Shown: positions 43,573-54,812, counted from the first letter of the stretch. The stretch is DNA of 57,161 nucleotides from Phytophthora quininea (GCA_011947345.1 JAAVTG010000487.1:1-57161), one strand, 5' to 3'. The notes: generated by a model from the letters alone, not told the origin. Made by a program: numbers and translations.

Positions 43573-45104
43573 CACTGCCGGTCAAAATAAACCGGCCGCC
43601 CACGTTTCGGTCGATATCTCGGTCAATATTTAGTGTTAGACGGTGATTTTTTGATATGTTATTTGTACTGTGCAACGCCAAGGCCTACTTGAGCTAACAC
43701 TCGCGTTTTTGCGGTTTGTAGCATACCTCTCATACAACTATTGCTTTTGCACTACGGCCCAAACTTCCGGCCACCAACATCTCATACAAAACACTATATA
43801 AAAAGAAATGGGTACAGGAAAAGTAGAGCAGTCTTTCTTGTCCAGCCGTTCTGGTGCTACTTGGCGCGATGCTTTCGTAGTTGAGCACTGCAGTTTCCCA
43901 TTTGCACTTGCATGGCACCGTGGCTAAGTGATGAGGAGCGAGGGCGAGTACAAGGTCTTCGTGAGGCAGGACTCTCTGTGCGAGCAATTTCAAGGAAGGT
44001 CAAGCGCTCAAGAGACCCTGTCGAGCGCGCGCTGTTGCCTCGTCCAGATACCAAGCCACATCCAGGCTGCAAGCCCATTGCCTCTGAGCGGCTGGCGCGC
44101 CGCCTGCTCCGGAAAGCCTCCTCCGGAGACTTCTCGGCCGCGCAGCTCAAGACCGACTGCAACGCCACCTGTTCGGTGATCACAATTAGGCGCCTTCTCG
44201 CTGGCGTCGATTGGCTCGTCTACTCCAAGATGGAGAACACGCTCGCCTTGACGACTGCGCACAAAGCGGCTTGTCTAGCGTGGGCCAAGGACATGGTTCT
44301 GAAGTCCACAGAGGAGTGGGATTGCGTTGTATTTTCTGACGAAAAGAAATTTAATCTGGATGGACCAGACGGGCTACAAAGGTATTAGCATGTTGCTCGT
44401 CGGCCTTTGCGTTCAACTGTGCGTCGTCAAAATGGTGGAGGATCCGTGATGGTGTGGGGCGGCAAGCCTCAGCACATTATATCCATTCTGTGTCTGAGTA
44501 CTTGCTTCCCTACGCTCATCCGCACTACGGGGCTGATTTTGTGTACCAACAGGACAACGCTTCGATACACACGTCTCGAGAGACGATGGCGTTTTACGAG
44601 CAGAGCGTCAACCTGATGACTTGGCCTGCTCGCTCGCCAGATCTCAACCCCATCGAAAATCTATGGGCAATTCTAGGGCGCAAGGTATACCCAAACGGTA
44701 GGCAGTACGCTAATGTGGCTGAACTAACTGATGCTATACTCCAAGCGTGGAAGACTATCGAGCACACGACGCTGACGACGCTAATACGGTCGATGCCGCG
44801 CAGGTGCATTGAAGTTATCGAAAGGAAGGGCGATAAAACACACTACTAATGCAAGTAGTCTGTACCCATTTCTTTTTATATAGTGTTTTGTATGAGATGT
44901 TGGTGGCCGGAAGTTTGGGCCGTAGTGCAAAAGCAATAGTTGTATGAGAGGTATGCTACAAACCGCAAAAACGCGAGTGTTAGCTCAAGTAGGCCTTGGC
45001 GTTGCACAGTACAAATAACATATCAAAAAATCACCGTCTAACACTAAATATTGACCGAGATATCGACCGAAACGTGGGCGGCCGGTTTATTTTGACCGGC
45101 AGCG
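43573..45104 (+). mobile_element. Tc1/mariner element with 244-bp terminal inverted repeats
   Basis: Ends read CACTGCCGGTCAAAATAAACC (left) and, reversed, CGCTGCCGGTCAAAATAAACC (right). They are flanked by TA at 43571-43572 and 45105-45106. The inverted repeats extend to 43816 on the left and from 44861 on the right: 244 bp each, equal length, with the terminal A/G difference the only mismatch I noticed. Total length is 1532 bp. Near-identical repeats imply recent arrival, although the transposase is broken. Confidence 0.9.
43912..44849 (+). pseudogene. Tc1/mariner DDE transposase, one nonsense codon and one frame change
   Basis: The N-terminal paired-like helix-turn-helix begins MAPWLSDEERGRVQGLREAG and continues with LSVRAISRKVKRSRDPV. 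The catalytic motifs are VVFSDEKKFNLDGPDG (first Asp), FVYQQDNASIHTS (second Asp) and SPDLNPIENLW (Glu). By my count 33 residues separate the second Asp and the Glu, one fewer than the usual DD34E. A TAG at about 44386-44388 stands where the family has Trp before the NGGGSVMVWG block. The frame changes near 44460. The remainder is open to 44849. The protein would be inactive as read. Confidence 0.85.
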
Positions 45105-45453
45105 TAATGAGTTCCAGCAGTAAGGCACGCGGAACAGCACAATGTAGGCGAAGACGGCCTCGATCGCCGAATTCCTTCGGTTGAGCGTTTGCTGAGGGTT
45201 CTCACCGATCGACGATGGACCAAAGTTAAGTTTCTAACGTTCACGCCAACGTGTATTTAAATTATCATGAATATGGAGGACTTTCAAAATGTCATTTTAT
45301 GTAGCCTCGATCTCCATAACCTTGATCTCCGCAAGGTGAGATTTCCAAACTACTACTAACTCGTCTTCATGGACTGGAGAGCTTTCACCGCCGCCAGCTA
45401 CGCAAAGTCCTCAACATTCGCTATCCCCGCCACATGTCCAACCCGACCCTATA

Positions 45454-45601
45454 TGTAACGGGGCGGTGCTTGTGGGGAATTTAACTCTGGCTATTCAATC
45501 TGTGTGGCGCCCGACTTCGGGCGCCGTGAGCCAACAAAACTAAGAGCTAATCTAATTGGTCGCCGTGGCGCACGGCGACCGTGTGACGGTACCCCGTCAC
45601 A
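45454..45601 (-). repeat. Probable 3' LTR and polypurine tract of the Gypsy element
   Basis: On the minus strand a purine-rich tract (GTAGGGGTGG, about 45602-45611) is followed by TGTGACGGGG... and ends ...CCCCGTTACA at 45454: TG...CA termini with inverted ends, 148 bp. Internal palindromes (GACGGGGTACCGTC; GGTCGCC...GGCGACC) lie near its start. The 5' LTR is outside, so the ends cannot be checked by alignment. Confidence 0.5.
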
Positions 45602-45696
45602 CCACCCCTACGTAAGGTTGAAGCTGCGATGATCCCAAACAGCTTGGTGAGCTCTTCACAATCGAAAGAGCCACCCGCGACAGCAGCAGTACGAAC

Positions 45697-46602
45697 ATGG
45701 ACAGAGACACCGTGGACGCCGAGCTCGTGACGTACGAGGAGGTCCTGGAGCGTTGGGCCTTCACGGACTGCAGTGGCTTCGACAACGCCCTCAGTGACAG
45801 CGAAATGCGTGCGCTGTTTAGCCGCTGGCGCGCCACGCGAAGCAAACCCGACGCTGCGATCGGCAGCGTCACCGCGCAGTCGATGGATCGGTCCTGGACG
45901 GCGTTCGTCAACCGCTGGAACACGGAGGGGCCAGCGGCGTTCCAGCAGAAACTCCTGCAGCGCGAGGAGCAGCACTCGCGCTTCTCCGTGGGGGCCTTGG
46001 CGGTCCAGATTTGCGAGTTGTCATGGGATGCCGACCGCGACTGCTGCTTCGCTCATTATCGCATCGGATGTCCAAGTTGTCGCGGGTACAGCGTACCGCG
46101 ACCAAGTGACGCTGTTTGGGAGCGCATCACAAGCGCCACACCCCTTTCCGAAGCCGAGCGCAAGCTGGTGGGGCTGTTCCAGCGAGCGCTGCACGAGGCT
46201 AGGCGCGGCGAGGAGTCGCGCCCCGTGGAAGGCCTGCCTCGTACGCCTCCACGCAGTCCGGAACGTCCGCTAGCAGCACCTCCCGCGGCTCCCAGCTGTC
46301 GTCCAGCGGTCCAATCCACCGGACCAGATACCGGCGGGAGCTCGGGATATCCCCGTCGCAGCGACGAGCGCTGCGACTACCGGTGGAGTCGTCGTGATCA
46401 AGGATGGCTTCCACAATGTGACGAAAGTTACCATCGCGATCAACAAGCGGAGCCGGGCCGTCGCGAAGGAACCGAGCGCGAGTGGGCGATGGCGCGTCGT
46501 CTGGAGCGCCTGGAGAGCTGCGTGGAGCAGCTGGAGCGGGAGAATCGAGCGTTGCGGCAGATGTTGTGGGTGCCGCGTCACGCGGCACCGGATTATCGCT
46601 AG
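45697..46602 (+). CDS. Antisense ORF at the 3' end of the Gypsy element
   Basis: A 301-codon frame from an ATG at 45697, opposite to pol. Residues 1-165 lie in the roughly 600 bp between the pol stop and the polypurine tract, where no sense gene exists, and look protein-like (EEVLERWAFTDCSGFDNALS, SEMRALFSRWRATRSKPDAA, FAHYRIGCPSCRGY). The middle is Pro-rich and the last 30 residues form a leucine-zipper-like helix (RRLERLESCVEQLEREN). The C-terminal half is antisense to the chromodomain and its linker. Antisense ORFs near the 3' LTR are known in some plant Gypsy lineages. No family recognised; chance openness in GC-rich DNA is the alternative. Confidence 0.4.
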   Translation: MDRDTVDAELVTYEEVLERWAFTDCSGFDNALSDSEMRALFSRWRATRSKPDAAIGSVTAQSMDRSWTAFVNRWNTEGPAAFQQKLLQREEQHSRFSVGALAVQICELSWDADRDCCFAHYRIGCPSCRGYSVPRPSDAVWERITSATPLSEAERKLVGLFQRALHEARRGEESRPVEGLPRTPPRSPERPLAAPPAAPSCRPAVQSTGPDTGGSSGYPRRSDERCDYRWSRRDQGWLPQCDESYHRDQQAEPGRREGTEREWAMARRLERLESCVEQLERENRALRQMLWVPRHAAPDYR

Positions 46603-47670
46603 GGATCGACGCCGGGCGGTAGCGGCGCAGATGACCGACGTAAAACGTCGGGTGTAGTCGCAGGGCAGATGGTAGTTGTAGCCGATAACCATCTCCAATG
46701 ACCTTTAACACCTTGAATGGGCCAATGTACCGTGGCGCGAGCTTGTTTGCGCCCAGATTCGTCACAAGGGTTGGGGAAATCCCATTGGTAGATAATAGGA
46801 CCTGGTCCCCAACGTGGAACCTTTCCACGTTTCGGCGTCCGCTGCGGTCCGCATTCTCCTTCTGGCGATCGACGGCAGCAGCGATCGCGTCGCGGACGTA
46901 GCGGACAATCGCCGCGCGCTGTTGCACGAACTCATGGACAGCCGCAGTGTCGCTCCGCTGCGGCGCCGCGTTGGGCGCAAAGTTTGACGGCGGAGGCCCA
47001 GTAGCCGAGACCGAATCAGGTGCAGTGCGAAGCTCAGCTGCGCGACGCGGACGCGGGTTGATCAGCGTCCGACTGGTCCAAGCAGCAACATCTCGTGGAG
47101 AAGCAGCCGACGCTCGCGCGGCGGCCCGTGTAAGAGGACCCTGGCTGGAGTCCCGCGTGGAAGACCTCGTGGTCACCGCGTTCACATTGGGGTTAGCGGT
47201 CAACTCGTGCGGCGCTGCGGAGGCGACACCAGTGGAAGTGGAGGTCGCAACGTCGTGGGTCCCTGACAGCTGAACTGGAAGGGGCGCTCCAGCCCAAGGA
47301 GCGCCGGAACGCGCGGGTGACGGCCAAAGTTGACGAAGAATGGCGTCAGGCCAGTTGACGCGTGCACGGCGTTATTGATGGCGAACTCCACCATCGGCAG
47401 GAAAGAGCTCCATGACGTGAATGACGTGGCGTAACTCCGCAGCACGTCTTCGACAACCCGGTTAACTCGTTCGGTCTGGCCATCGGTCTCAGGATGTGAC
47501 GCGGTGGACATCGCCAACCGCGTCCCGACAAGTTTAAAGAGTTCCGTCCAGAAAGCTGCAGTAAAACGCGGGTCTCGATCGGATACAATTGAGGATGGAA
47601 GTCCATGGTGGCGATACACTGTGTCGAGAAACAGCGCCGCCGACTGAGACGCGGTGATCGATGAGGCAAC
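46199..47670 (-). CDS. Gypsy integrase, C-terminal half, with chromodomain
   Basis: The frame 47200-47670 continues the integrase core: FLDTVYRHHGLPSSIVSDRDPRF (second catalytic Asp) and SASHPETDGQTERVNRVVED-type sequence (TASHPETDGQTERVNRVVED, catalytic Glu). After a frame change near 47203, 46199-47203 carries the GPY-like block (PRYIGPFKVLKVIGDGYRLQ, LHPTFYVGHLRRY), a Pro/Ala linker and a chromodomain (RYLVRWIGPLDDSWEPRE). Chromodomains direct integration to marked chromatin. The first integrase part is at 51442-51700, across the MULE. Confidence 0.88.
47662..47670. repeat. 9-bp target site duplication of MULE copy 1 (left)
   Basis: TGAGGCAAC here and again at 51442-51450 directly flank the element. 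Nine base pairs is the standard Mutator-like duplication, and one copy restores the integrase frame across the site. Confidence 0.92.
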
Positions 47671-48009
47671 GGGTGAAACTAAGGAGGGCCATTTCTGCCG
47701 AAAGCCATTGCACGAAAAAGGACAAGAAATAGCAGCTGCAATTTTCATACAAAAACAAGCGTGCGCTCCAGCCGTGTCCGTCTCAACAGAGCGTGTCCGC
47801 TACAATGTTGACTCAAATTAGCTCGAATGTTTCTCGTTCTCAAAGACTCAGTGTCTAAAGACGAAGACAACTTTTAATAGCACAAGTTGTGAACACGACA
47901 CTAACCTCACTTCTAACCTCACCACATCCCTTCCAGTCCGCAGCCTCTCAACCTCTACGTCTGAAGCACAAGCTCCGCATCAAAAGGCATACCTACTCGA
48001 TCTTAAACG

Positions 48010-50361
48010 ATGGAGCTCAACTTTCTTCTCAATGCCCCCAACGGTTCAAATGGCAACCTTGACACCGTCTCGATCCCGAGGAATGAAAGCGATGATACTG
48101 CCATAACAATGAACGACCTGCTTCAGGTTCTCCCGTTTCCTGACATGACCACTGAACAGGAGAATACTTCTTTATCCGGGCTCGACGAGTTACCCACCCG
48201 CGGTGCCATCGCCTCCAATACTCTGTTTGACAATGACTCCACGCTCGCGGGATCTTCTTTCGACCTCGCTCCGCTACCTTTGCCTAGCGAAAATGATATT
48301 TCCACTGCCCCGTTGCCTGTCGTCACGAGTCAACTTTATACCATCGAGCCACCTCCTCAATCAACTTACGAATCCGAGGAAGCAGTCATCGCCGCTCTGC
48401 ACAGATGGACGAAAGAACACGGTTTTAACGTCACGAAACGTCGTGCCTTCCCCCGAATGCTGCCCCCAATGAAGTTTGGAAACGTGGTTTTGACTGCGAT
48501 CGAGCAGGAAAACCCAAGTGCACTCAACACCTTACTGACGATAATCGCCAGCGACCGATGCGAGGATCCATGCGAATTGGTTGCCCTATGAAGATAATAG
48601 TAAGAGCGGTTTGCAAAGACCACCCCAAGGGCCCCTGGAAGATCGTGCATACACGCAACGGAAGTAGCCTTCATAATCACCCGCCATCGCAGGATGCTCG
48701 AGTCCACCCAGGCCATCGACAACGAGCTTGTGCAGCTACAGATGTTCCGCCTGCAGCATCTCTAGAGCTCCTCGTCCAGGCTCAAACTAGAGTTGGAATA
48801 ACCCCAGGTGCTGTGTGTGCAAGCTTGTTCCAGGCTGACCCGGGCTCTTTTGTCATACCCCAAGACATCGCCAACATGAGGAATGCTACTCGTCGACGTG
48901 AACTAGCAACTCAAACAGTGGTGGAGGTCCTCTTTTCTCGGTTAAACGACGAAGGATTTTACTACCGGTGGGAAACTGATCCAGAGTCCAACCAACTCCT
49001 GTACTTGTTCTGGGCTCATCCTCGCACACTCTCACAGTATCGGCGACACCCCGAGGTTCTTGGTATGGATTGCACGTACAAGACGAACAAGTACAAGTTG
49101 CCACTGCTCAATATTATCTCGCTGACAGGTTTTAACACTGTTTTACCTGTAGCACAATGTTGGTTACCGCGAGAGAGGGAAGAAGATTACGAATGGGCCA
49201 TGCGAACACTGCGAGACTTCCTCATCGAAATGCGAATTGGACTGCCGTGTCTTATTCTTACCGACCGTGAGTTGGCTTCCATGAACGCTATTGATGCCGT
49301 TTTCCCCGAAGTGGCGGCTGTTGTATGTCGGTGGCACATGAACAAGAATGTACTCAGTAAAACAAGACAAATTCTCGGTCAAGTACCTGTTGAAAACCCA
49401 GCTCCGGGCCAACCAAAGTATGAGAACACTTGGCAGACTGATGCATTCATGTCAGCTTTTACGAGGCGGTCGATGCAGCAACGGAAGAGGAATTCGAGGA
49501 CAAGCACTCTATCCTGCGAAGTTTGAATCGACCTCTCTCTGATTATCTTGATAAGCACTGGTGGAAATACAAGACACGAATCGTTCGCGCCTGGACCGAC
49601 CGGTTCCAGCATTTTGGGATCCGTGACACATCTTTTGTCGAAGGAGCCCACGCAAAGTGTAAAGTATGGCTCCGCGGTTGCAACGGCGACATTCTCACTG
49701 TGTTTCTCTCCCTACTGCCGTGGTGGCAAGCAGCTGCATCTAATACGAGTCTTCTGGCTGAGAGAAATTCTGCTCGGGTTCCTTACCTTTGCAAGGAAAT
49801 CGATTCGCGGCTGTCACTCGTATCATCACCGTGTGGGCACTCACACGAACGAACGAGCTGTGGGAGGAAGCTCGGATGGTTATTTTCCGGAGAGCTGACC
49901 AAGGAAAATGCACAGGAGTATTTCGGACGGTGCACGGACGACCATGTCTACACGAGTTGATTGCTCTCACAGAATCAAATGGCCGGCAAATTCTCAGCCC
50001 TCATGATTTCGCGTTGCATTGGTGGATTAATCGCGACCTAGCTCACACACTACCAATCCGTATCCAGGAGCCGGCGTATACCCAGCAGGCGCAACTACAG
50101 CGGCGCCGTCGCGTCGATCGACACAGCAGAGTTCGGCGATCGAATGCCACAAGACGCGATCCCGCTCTGTTTGAACGCATCGATTTAAATCACCCCGCAA
50201 CTCCACCATCCGCACGATTAGCTAGACAAGCATCCTCTGACACAGTAGTTACCTGGCTGCCTCCTTTGACCGGTCCTTCCAACTTCACGGCGACAGAAAC
50301 GAATATTTATCACGAAAACGATATTCCGCCACGATTCTGGGGACATGCGCGATGGGGATAG
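48010..50361 (+). CDS. MULE transposase, copy 1, frame broken
   Basis: The acidic/Ser-rich N-terminus (MELNFLLNAPNGSNG) leads to a FAR1/WRKY-like zinc region (YESEEAVIAALHRWTKEHGF, then SMRIGCPMKIIVRAVCKD and HNHPPSQD). The MULE catalytic domain follows: GMDCTYKTNKYKLPLLNI (first Asp), LILTDRELASMNAI (second Asp), AAVVCRWHMNKNV. Further on are HFGIRDTSFVEGAHAKCK (candidate Glu) and a basic Arg-rich tail. Frame changes occur near 48590, at the TTTT of 49457-49460 (one T short; shared with copy 2) and near 49790 (one T fewer than copy 2). MULE transposases cut and paste through the terminal repeats. Confidence 0.85.
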
Positions 50362-50428
50362 AACAACAGGTTACCTAATTGAAAGTAAAGCGGCCAAAAT
50401 TTATTCTTTCCGTTTAAACCAGAAGATT

Positions 50429-51281
50429 TTACGATTGCGTACCTTTTCCCAATGCGGTCTTAATGTGCTTATGTCCGCGACTCACGTGCGTTCTGTAGGA
50501 ACTGTCAACGTCGTAGCTGTCTCCACAAATATTGCAACTCCATGGCCCCTGCCTCTTAGTTGGCGCACGGCGAGTTTCTTCGTTCTTTTGAGCCTTGGGA
50601 TTCTTCTTACAGTACCGACGATGCTGCCGCATTAAATTTGACTGGTCTAGTTTCAGGTCACAGTACTGACACTCGTAGTGGCGAGGTAGGACACTTGAAA
50701 CAATGTCGGGTTCCCAAGCGAGGCCTCGGTAGGACAAGTAGCAATGAATTCGATGGCTTGTGGTCTCGTACGGCATGCCATTATGTATGAGGTCTCCACG
50801 AAAAATCACACAGAAGCCAACCGGAATTGACAGCACGCGAGCCTTTGCATCATCTTTTGTCGCAACGCAGCCGTCGAATACGCGAAGCTGTGTCCCCTCC
50901 TCCAAAGCGCAAACCATACTTGCAGGCACATGACCTTTGCTATTGGCCGCATCAATAACGCTGGTAGGGTAGTCTTGGTGGCTTTCTTGTTCTGGCCCTC
51001 CAGGACGAGAGCGCATGAATGAGAACACACTGGGGAGCCAGCCAGGGTCCAGGCAGGCAGTAATTGCCTTCAGCGCACGCTTCAATTCTCCTACAGCCCC
51101 CGAGGTTCGAACAACACGAGACTGCTCGCGAAATTGATCGTCACTGTCCCCCAACCTCCTGGAACACGGGCGTGTAGTTGCGACTGCGGGCTTCATCTTG
51201 GAGCGCCGAGAGCACCTCGGATGCCAGGCCCAGGTACACGACAATGTAGCCGCACGGGGGCAGCGACGGCTTGGGCCCCAT
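50429..51281 (-). CDS. MULE-borne 2OG-Fe(II) dioxygenase-like protein with two zinc fingers, copy 1
   Basis: From ATG 51279-51281 (MGPKPSLPPCGYIVVYLGL) the frame runs to a G5 tract at 51148-51152, where it must change by one base to continue as SDDQFREQSRVVRTSG. Most of the protein (about 235 residues) is then uninterrupted to 50429. It has HQDYP (HxD iron ligands), 65 residues on RGDLIHNGMPY (distal His), and 11 residues after that HRIHCYLSY (2-oxoglutarate-binding Arg): the order and spacing of a double-stranded beta-helix dioxygenase. Two fingers follow: CQYCDLKLDQSNLMRQHRRYC (C2HC) and CNICGDSYDVDSSYRTHVSRGH (C2H2). This is expected for a DNA-directed enzyme, for example a demethylase or hydroxylase of TET/JBP or AlkB type; substrate is inference. 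It converges with the transposase inside the same element. Confidence 0.65.
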
Positions 51282-51441
51282 CGCCGATCGGGAAATGACT
51301 GAATCTGTGTAGCGGACACGCTCTGTTGAGACGGACACGGCTGGAGCGCACGCTTGTTTTTGTATGAAAATTGCAGCTGCTATTTCTTGTCCTTTTTCGT
51401 ACAATGGCTTTCGGCAGAAATGGCCCTCCTTAGTTTCACCC

Positions 51442-53352
51442 TGAGGCAACGGGAGCAAGGTGGGCCATCTTGCTAAATCGGTCGACGAAAACAAGTATGC
51501 CTGTGCGGCCTTGAGCGTCTCGTGGCAGACCAAAAACGAAATCCATGCTGACCGATGTCCACGGACCCGTCGCGACTGGAAGAGGTCGAAGCGGGGCTCG
51601 CTTCGACGGCGAAGGCTTGACACGCTGGCACGCTTCACAGGAGCGGACCCACTTGCGTACCCACTTGTACATGTGTGGCCAGTAGAAGTCGCGCGATAGT
51701 GACGCGAATGTTTTCTCGCGTCCGAGGTGGCCGCCGCTAGGGGTATCGTGAAACTCATGGATCAGTCGGGCTCTGAGGTCGTCGTCAAGCGGGACGACTA
51801 TGCGTGGCGGGTCCGCGCGATCGACGCGGAAGGTCAGCAGATCCCCATCGAGACTGTAGCGGTCAACACGGGCGCGACTGCGAAGGGACAAGCGGCGCCG
51901 CGCCGCGTCTGATGGTTCTCTCAGGTACTTAATCAATTCGGAGCACGCTGCGTCCGACTCGTACGCGGCCGCGATCAGGTTGCGGAGCGGAGTGGACGCT
52001 GCGACTTCAACAGCAGCGATGTCATCAGCGGTGCACATTGCGCATTCGTCGTCATCCTCGTCGCCAATCGCATGGCGACCCGATTGCACGTAATCTGGGC
52101 GACGCGAGAGTGCGTCGGCAAGGATGTTGGTCTTGCCCGGCTTGTAGTGAACGACGAAGTTGTACTCCGAGAAGAGCGACAGCCAACGCGCCATGCGCTG
52201 GGACAAGTGGGGACTCTTGGTCGCTGTCCGCAGCGACGCGTGATCCGTGTAGACCACGAAGGTCTGCTCGCCCAAGAGATACACGCGGAACTTGATGAGG
52301 GCGTATCGCATCGCCAACAGCTCCTTGTCGTGGACTGGATAATTCCGCTCCGCAGGCTTCAGTTGACGCGACTGGTAGCTCACCACTCGTTCGCGACCAG
52401 TGTCGTCGAACTGCATCAAGGCGCAACCGATCGCGAAGTCGCTCGCGTCACACACCACGTGAAAAGACTTCGAGTGGTCCGGGAGCATTAGGACTGGCGC
52501 GGTGGATAAGCTTGTCTTCACCGCGTCGAAGGCTGCTTGGTGCTCGGGGCGCCACGACCACGTGGCGTCGGCTTTCAGGAGTTGCGACAGCGGCCGAACA
52601 GTCGAAGCGAAGTTCTTCGAGTAGTGGTGGAGATAAGTGGCGAGTCCGAGCCACTGCCGGAGCTGCTTCTGGTCCAGCGGGGTTGGCCAAGAGCAGATCG
52701 CCGCGATCTTCTCCGGGTCGGCTCGAACGCCGTCTTTGCTGACGTAGCTCCCGAGTACCGGGATCTCGGGAGCGCAGAAGATGCATTTCTTCAAGTTGGC
52801 GTACAGCTTGTTTTCCCGCATCACCTCGAACACCTTGCGGAGGTGTTGAAGGTGGATGTCGACGTCCGTCGTGCCGCTCTCGGCACGACTGTGAATGAAG
52901 ATGTCGTCGAAGTAGCTGGGCGCGAAGTCTCGATACGGGCGAAGAAGATTGGACACCATGCGGTTGAATGTGGCAGGGGCGTTCTTGAGCCCCTGCGGCA
53001 TCACGAGCCATTCCCACAACATTCCGCTGGGCGTGCTGACCGCGGTTAACGGCACGTCTTCTTCACGCATCAAGATTTGGTAGAAGCCATCCATCAGGTC
53101 GATAGCACTGTACACGGTGCTGCCAGACATAGTGTCGAGCACCATGTCCTTCCGTGGGATCGGCGTTTGTGCTGGGATGGTGGCGTCATTGAGCTTGTTG
53201 AAGGCGTGGACAATGCGCCAACCGCCCGTCGCCTTCTTCACACAGAACGTAGGACTGGAGTGTGGAGAGAGGCTTTCACGGACGTGGCCGGCTTGCCGGC
53301 GACCCTCGAAGAACGCATCAATTGCTTCGACTTGGTCGCGGGAAGCGGCCAT
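51442..53352 (-). CDS. Gypsy pol: reverse transcriptase, RNase H and N-terminal integrase
   Basis: One long open frame. Reverse transcriptase: SPTFCVKKATGGWRIVHAFN, SAIDLMDGFYQILM, PQGLKNAPATFNRMV and the catalytic box SYFDDIFIHS. RNase H: VVCDASDFAIGCALMQF, DKELLAMRYALIKFR, YTDHASLRTATKSPHLSQR. Integrase start: HHCC-type zinc region (HEFHDTPSGGHLGREKTFAS ... SCEACQRVKPSPSKRAPL) and the first catalytic Asp in SMDFVFGLPRDAQGR. The frame ends only because MULE copy 1 interrupts it after MAHLAPVAS. Upstream it joins the 53238-53792 frame through a change near 53345. Confidence 0.93.
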
Positions 53353-54812
53353 TGTCGCGTCACACAGTACTTCGATCCGGGAACGAGATCAATTTCGTGT
53401 CGAACACCACGATCGGGGGAGTTCAGCCGGAACCTTGTCGGGAAGATGTCGATGAACTCGCGAACCAGCGGAGCAACTGGGTTACCAGCGGCTTCAAGTG
53501 CCGGTAACGACTGAGCCAAGTAGCGGGCTTCGCGGGCAGACTTAGGCTCAGCGCCTTGCGGGCGTTTCCGGGCATCGAAGGCTTGGTCGCCAGCGTCAAC
53601 ATCGACAGCCGTGATGGTCGCGGAGTTGTCCGCGACGATCATGCAAACCTGCTCGATCTCACCATGTTTCAAGTCGTGGAGGAAGTGTTTCCACGACAGA
53701 CCAGGCAACTTGGTGATCTCGGGTGCGTCGCACGGAGGACGTGCGACCTCGACGTCGCGCGTGCGCGGGTTCGTCGCCGCGTCATCTCGCACTAGAACAG
53801 AGATAACCCGGAGTCAGATGTGTCTGACTCGCTCGGAGGAGCGCGGGGACGCCGAGGCTGGCGGCGCCCACGGCGACGGACTGGCCGGGTGACCGCATCG
53901 GTAGCAGGCAGTGGGAGACCACGCTCGACCAAGTCTGCTGTATTCAGACGCCGGGACACGACATCGGCGTCAACTTCATCAGAGAGCTCCTGCTCGACCA
54001 CATGCGGGAGTCCCTGCTCGACCGCGCGTGGGAGGCCACGCTCAACCACATCTTCTTGTTTATCGTCAACGGAGAGCCGCTGCTCATCCGGGTGTGGGAA
54101 CCCCTGTTCGACCACGTTGTTGTCCGCCGTCGAGAGCCACTGCTCATCGGGACGTGGGAACCCATGCTCGACCACGTCAGACACGTCTTGAGGCACCTGC
54201 TCAAGACCGGCGCAGGATGCGTGCTCGCATGCCGCACACGAAGGGCCATCGCCCACTTCAGGTGCGGCATGGGTCATGGATTCGGAGTCCATGACTGCAA
54301 CATGCGGCCATCGGTTCGGCGTTCCGCGCAAGAACGCCAGGACTGCATTCACGTCGATGTCACGTGGGCGGACCGTGCCGGTCAGCCAGTTAATCTCAGG
54401 CTGGTGACGGGCGAGCCATGGGATGCCGAAGACGCAATCGAACGAGCCACTCAGCTCGATCACGAGGAACTCTTCGGAGCTTCGGAATCCGTCGAACTCG
54501 TACGTGAAGGTCGTAGAGCGCCGCGGCGTACGCCGTGGCTTGCCATCGGCGTATTTCACGATCATCTCCCCGGACCTTCGCGAAGGCTCAGGTCCGCCGG
54601 TAGCACCGACAAACTCTCGGCGCGAACGAAGTTGTTCGTCGCGCCCGAATCCAGCGCGCGAAGCGGCCGCTTCGCACCATCAACGTGAACATTGAGGACA
54701 ATCAGTCTCGTGTCGCTGCCGGAGGTGGTGGCAAATAGTTGTGCACGATGCACGGAAGGGCTAGGAGGAGGCTCTGCCACCAGAGAGCCGTCGCTCCTTC
54801 CACGACCAGTAG
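53353..54812 (-). CDS. Gypsy protease and linker region, frame broken, 5' end cut by MULE copy 2
   Basis: Nearest the MULE, the frame 54562-54812 has the retropepsin active site in ALDSGATNNFVRAESL. After a change near 54565, the fold continues as IVKYADGKPRRTPRR, EFLVIELSGSFDCVFGIPWLARH. A low-complexity linker follows with degenerate repeats of the type VVEHGFPRPDEQ (about 53930-54190). The 53238-53792 frame leads into the reverse transcriptase (FIDIFPTRFRLNSPDRGVRHEIDLVPG). Gag is missing on the far side of the MULE. Confidence 0.82.

Larger units (their letters stand above)
47671..51441 (+). mobile_element. Mutator-like element (MULE), copy 1, 3771 bp, complete
   Basis: Terminal inverted repeats of 134 bp begin GGGTGAAACTAAGGAGGGCC and end at CGTGTCCGCTACA, with one mismatch (C/T at position 41). 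Together with the 9-bp duplication TGAGGCAAC they define the element. It carries two convergent genes: a MULE transposase (+) and an oxygenase/zinc-finger gene (-) whose ends are 67 bp apart. The insertion is in the Gypsy integrase. Confidence 0.93.

Noticed and set aside
52537..53049. Plus-strand ORFs opposite the reverse transcriptase
   Set aside because: Antisense to a conserved pol frame, and unlike 45697-46602 no part lies outside the sense gene.
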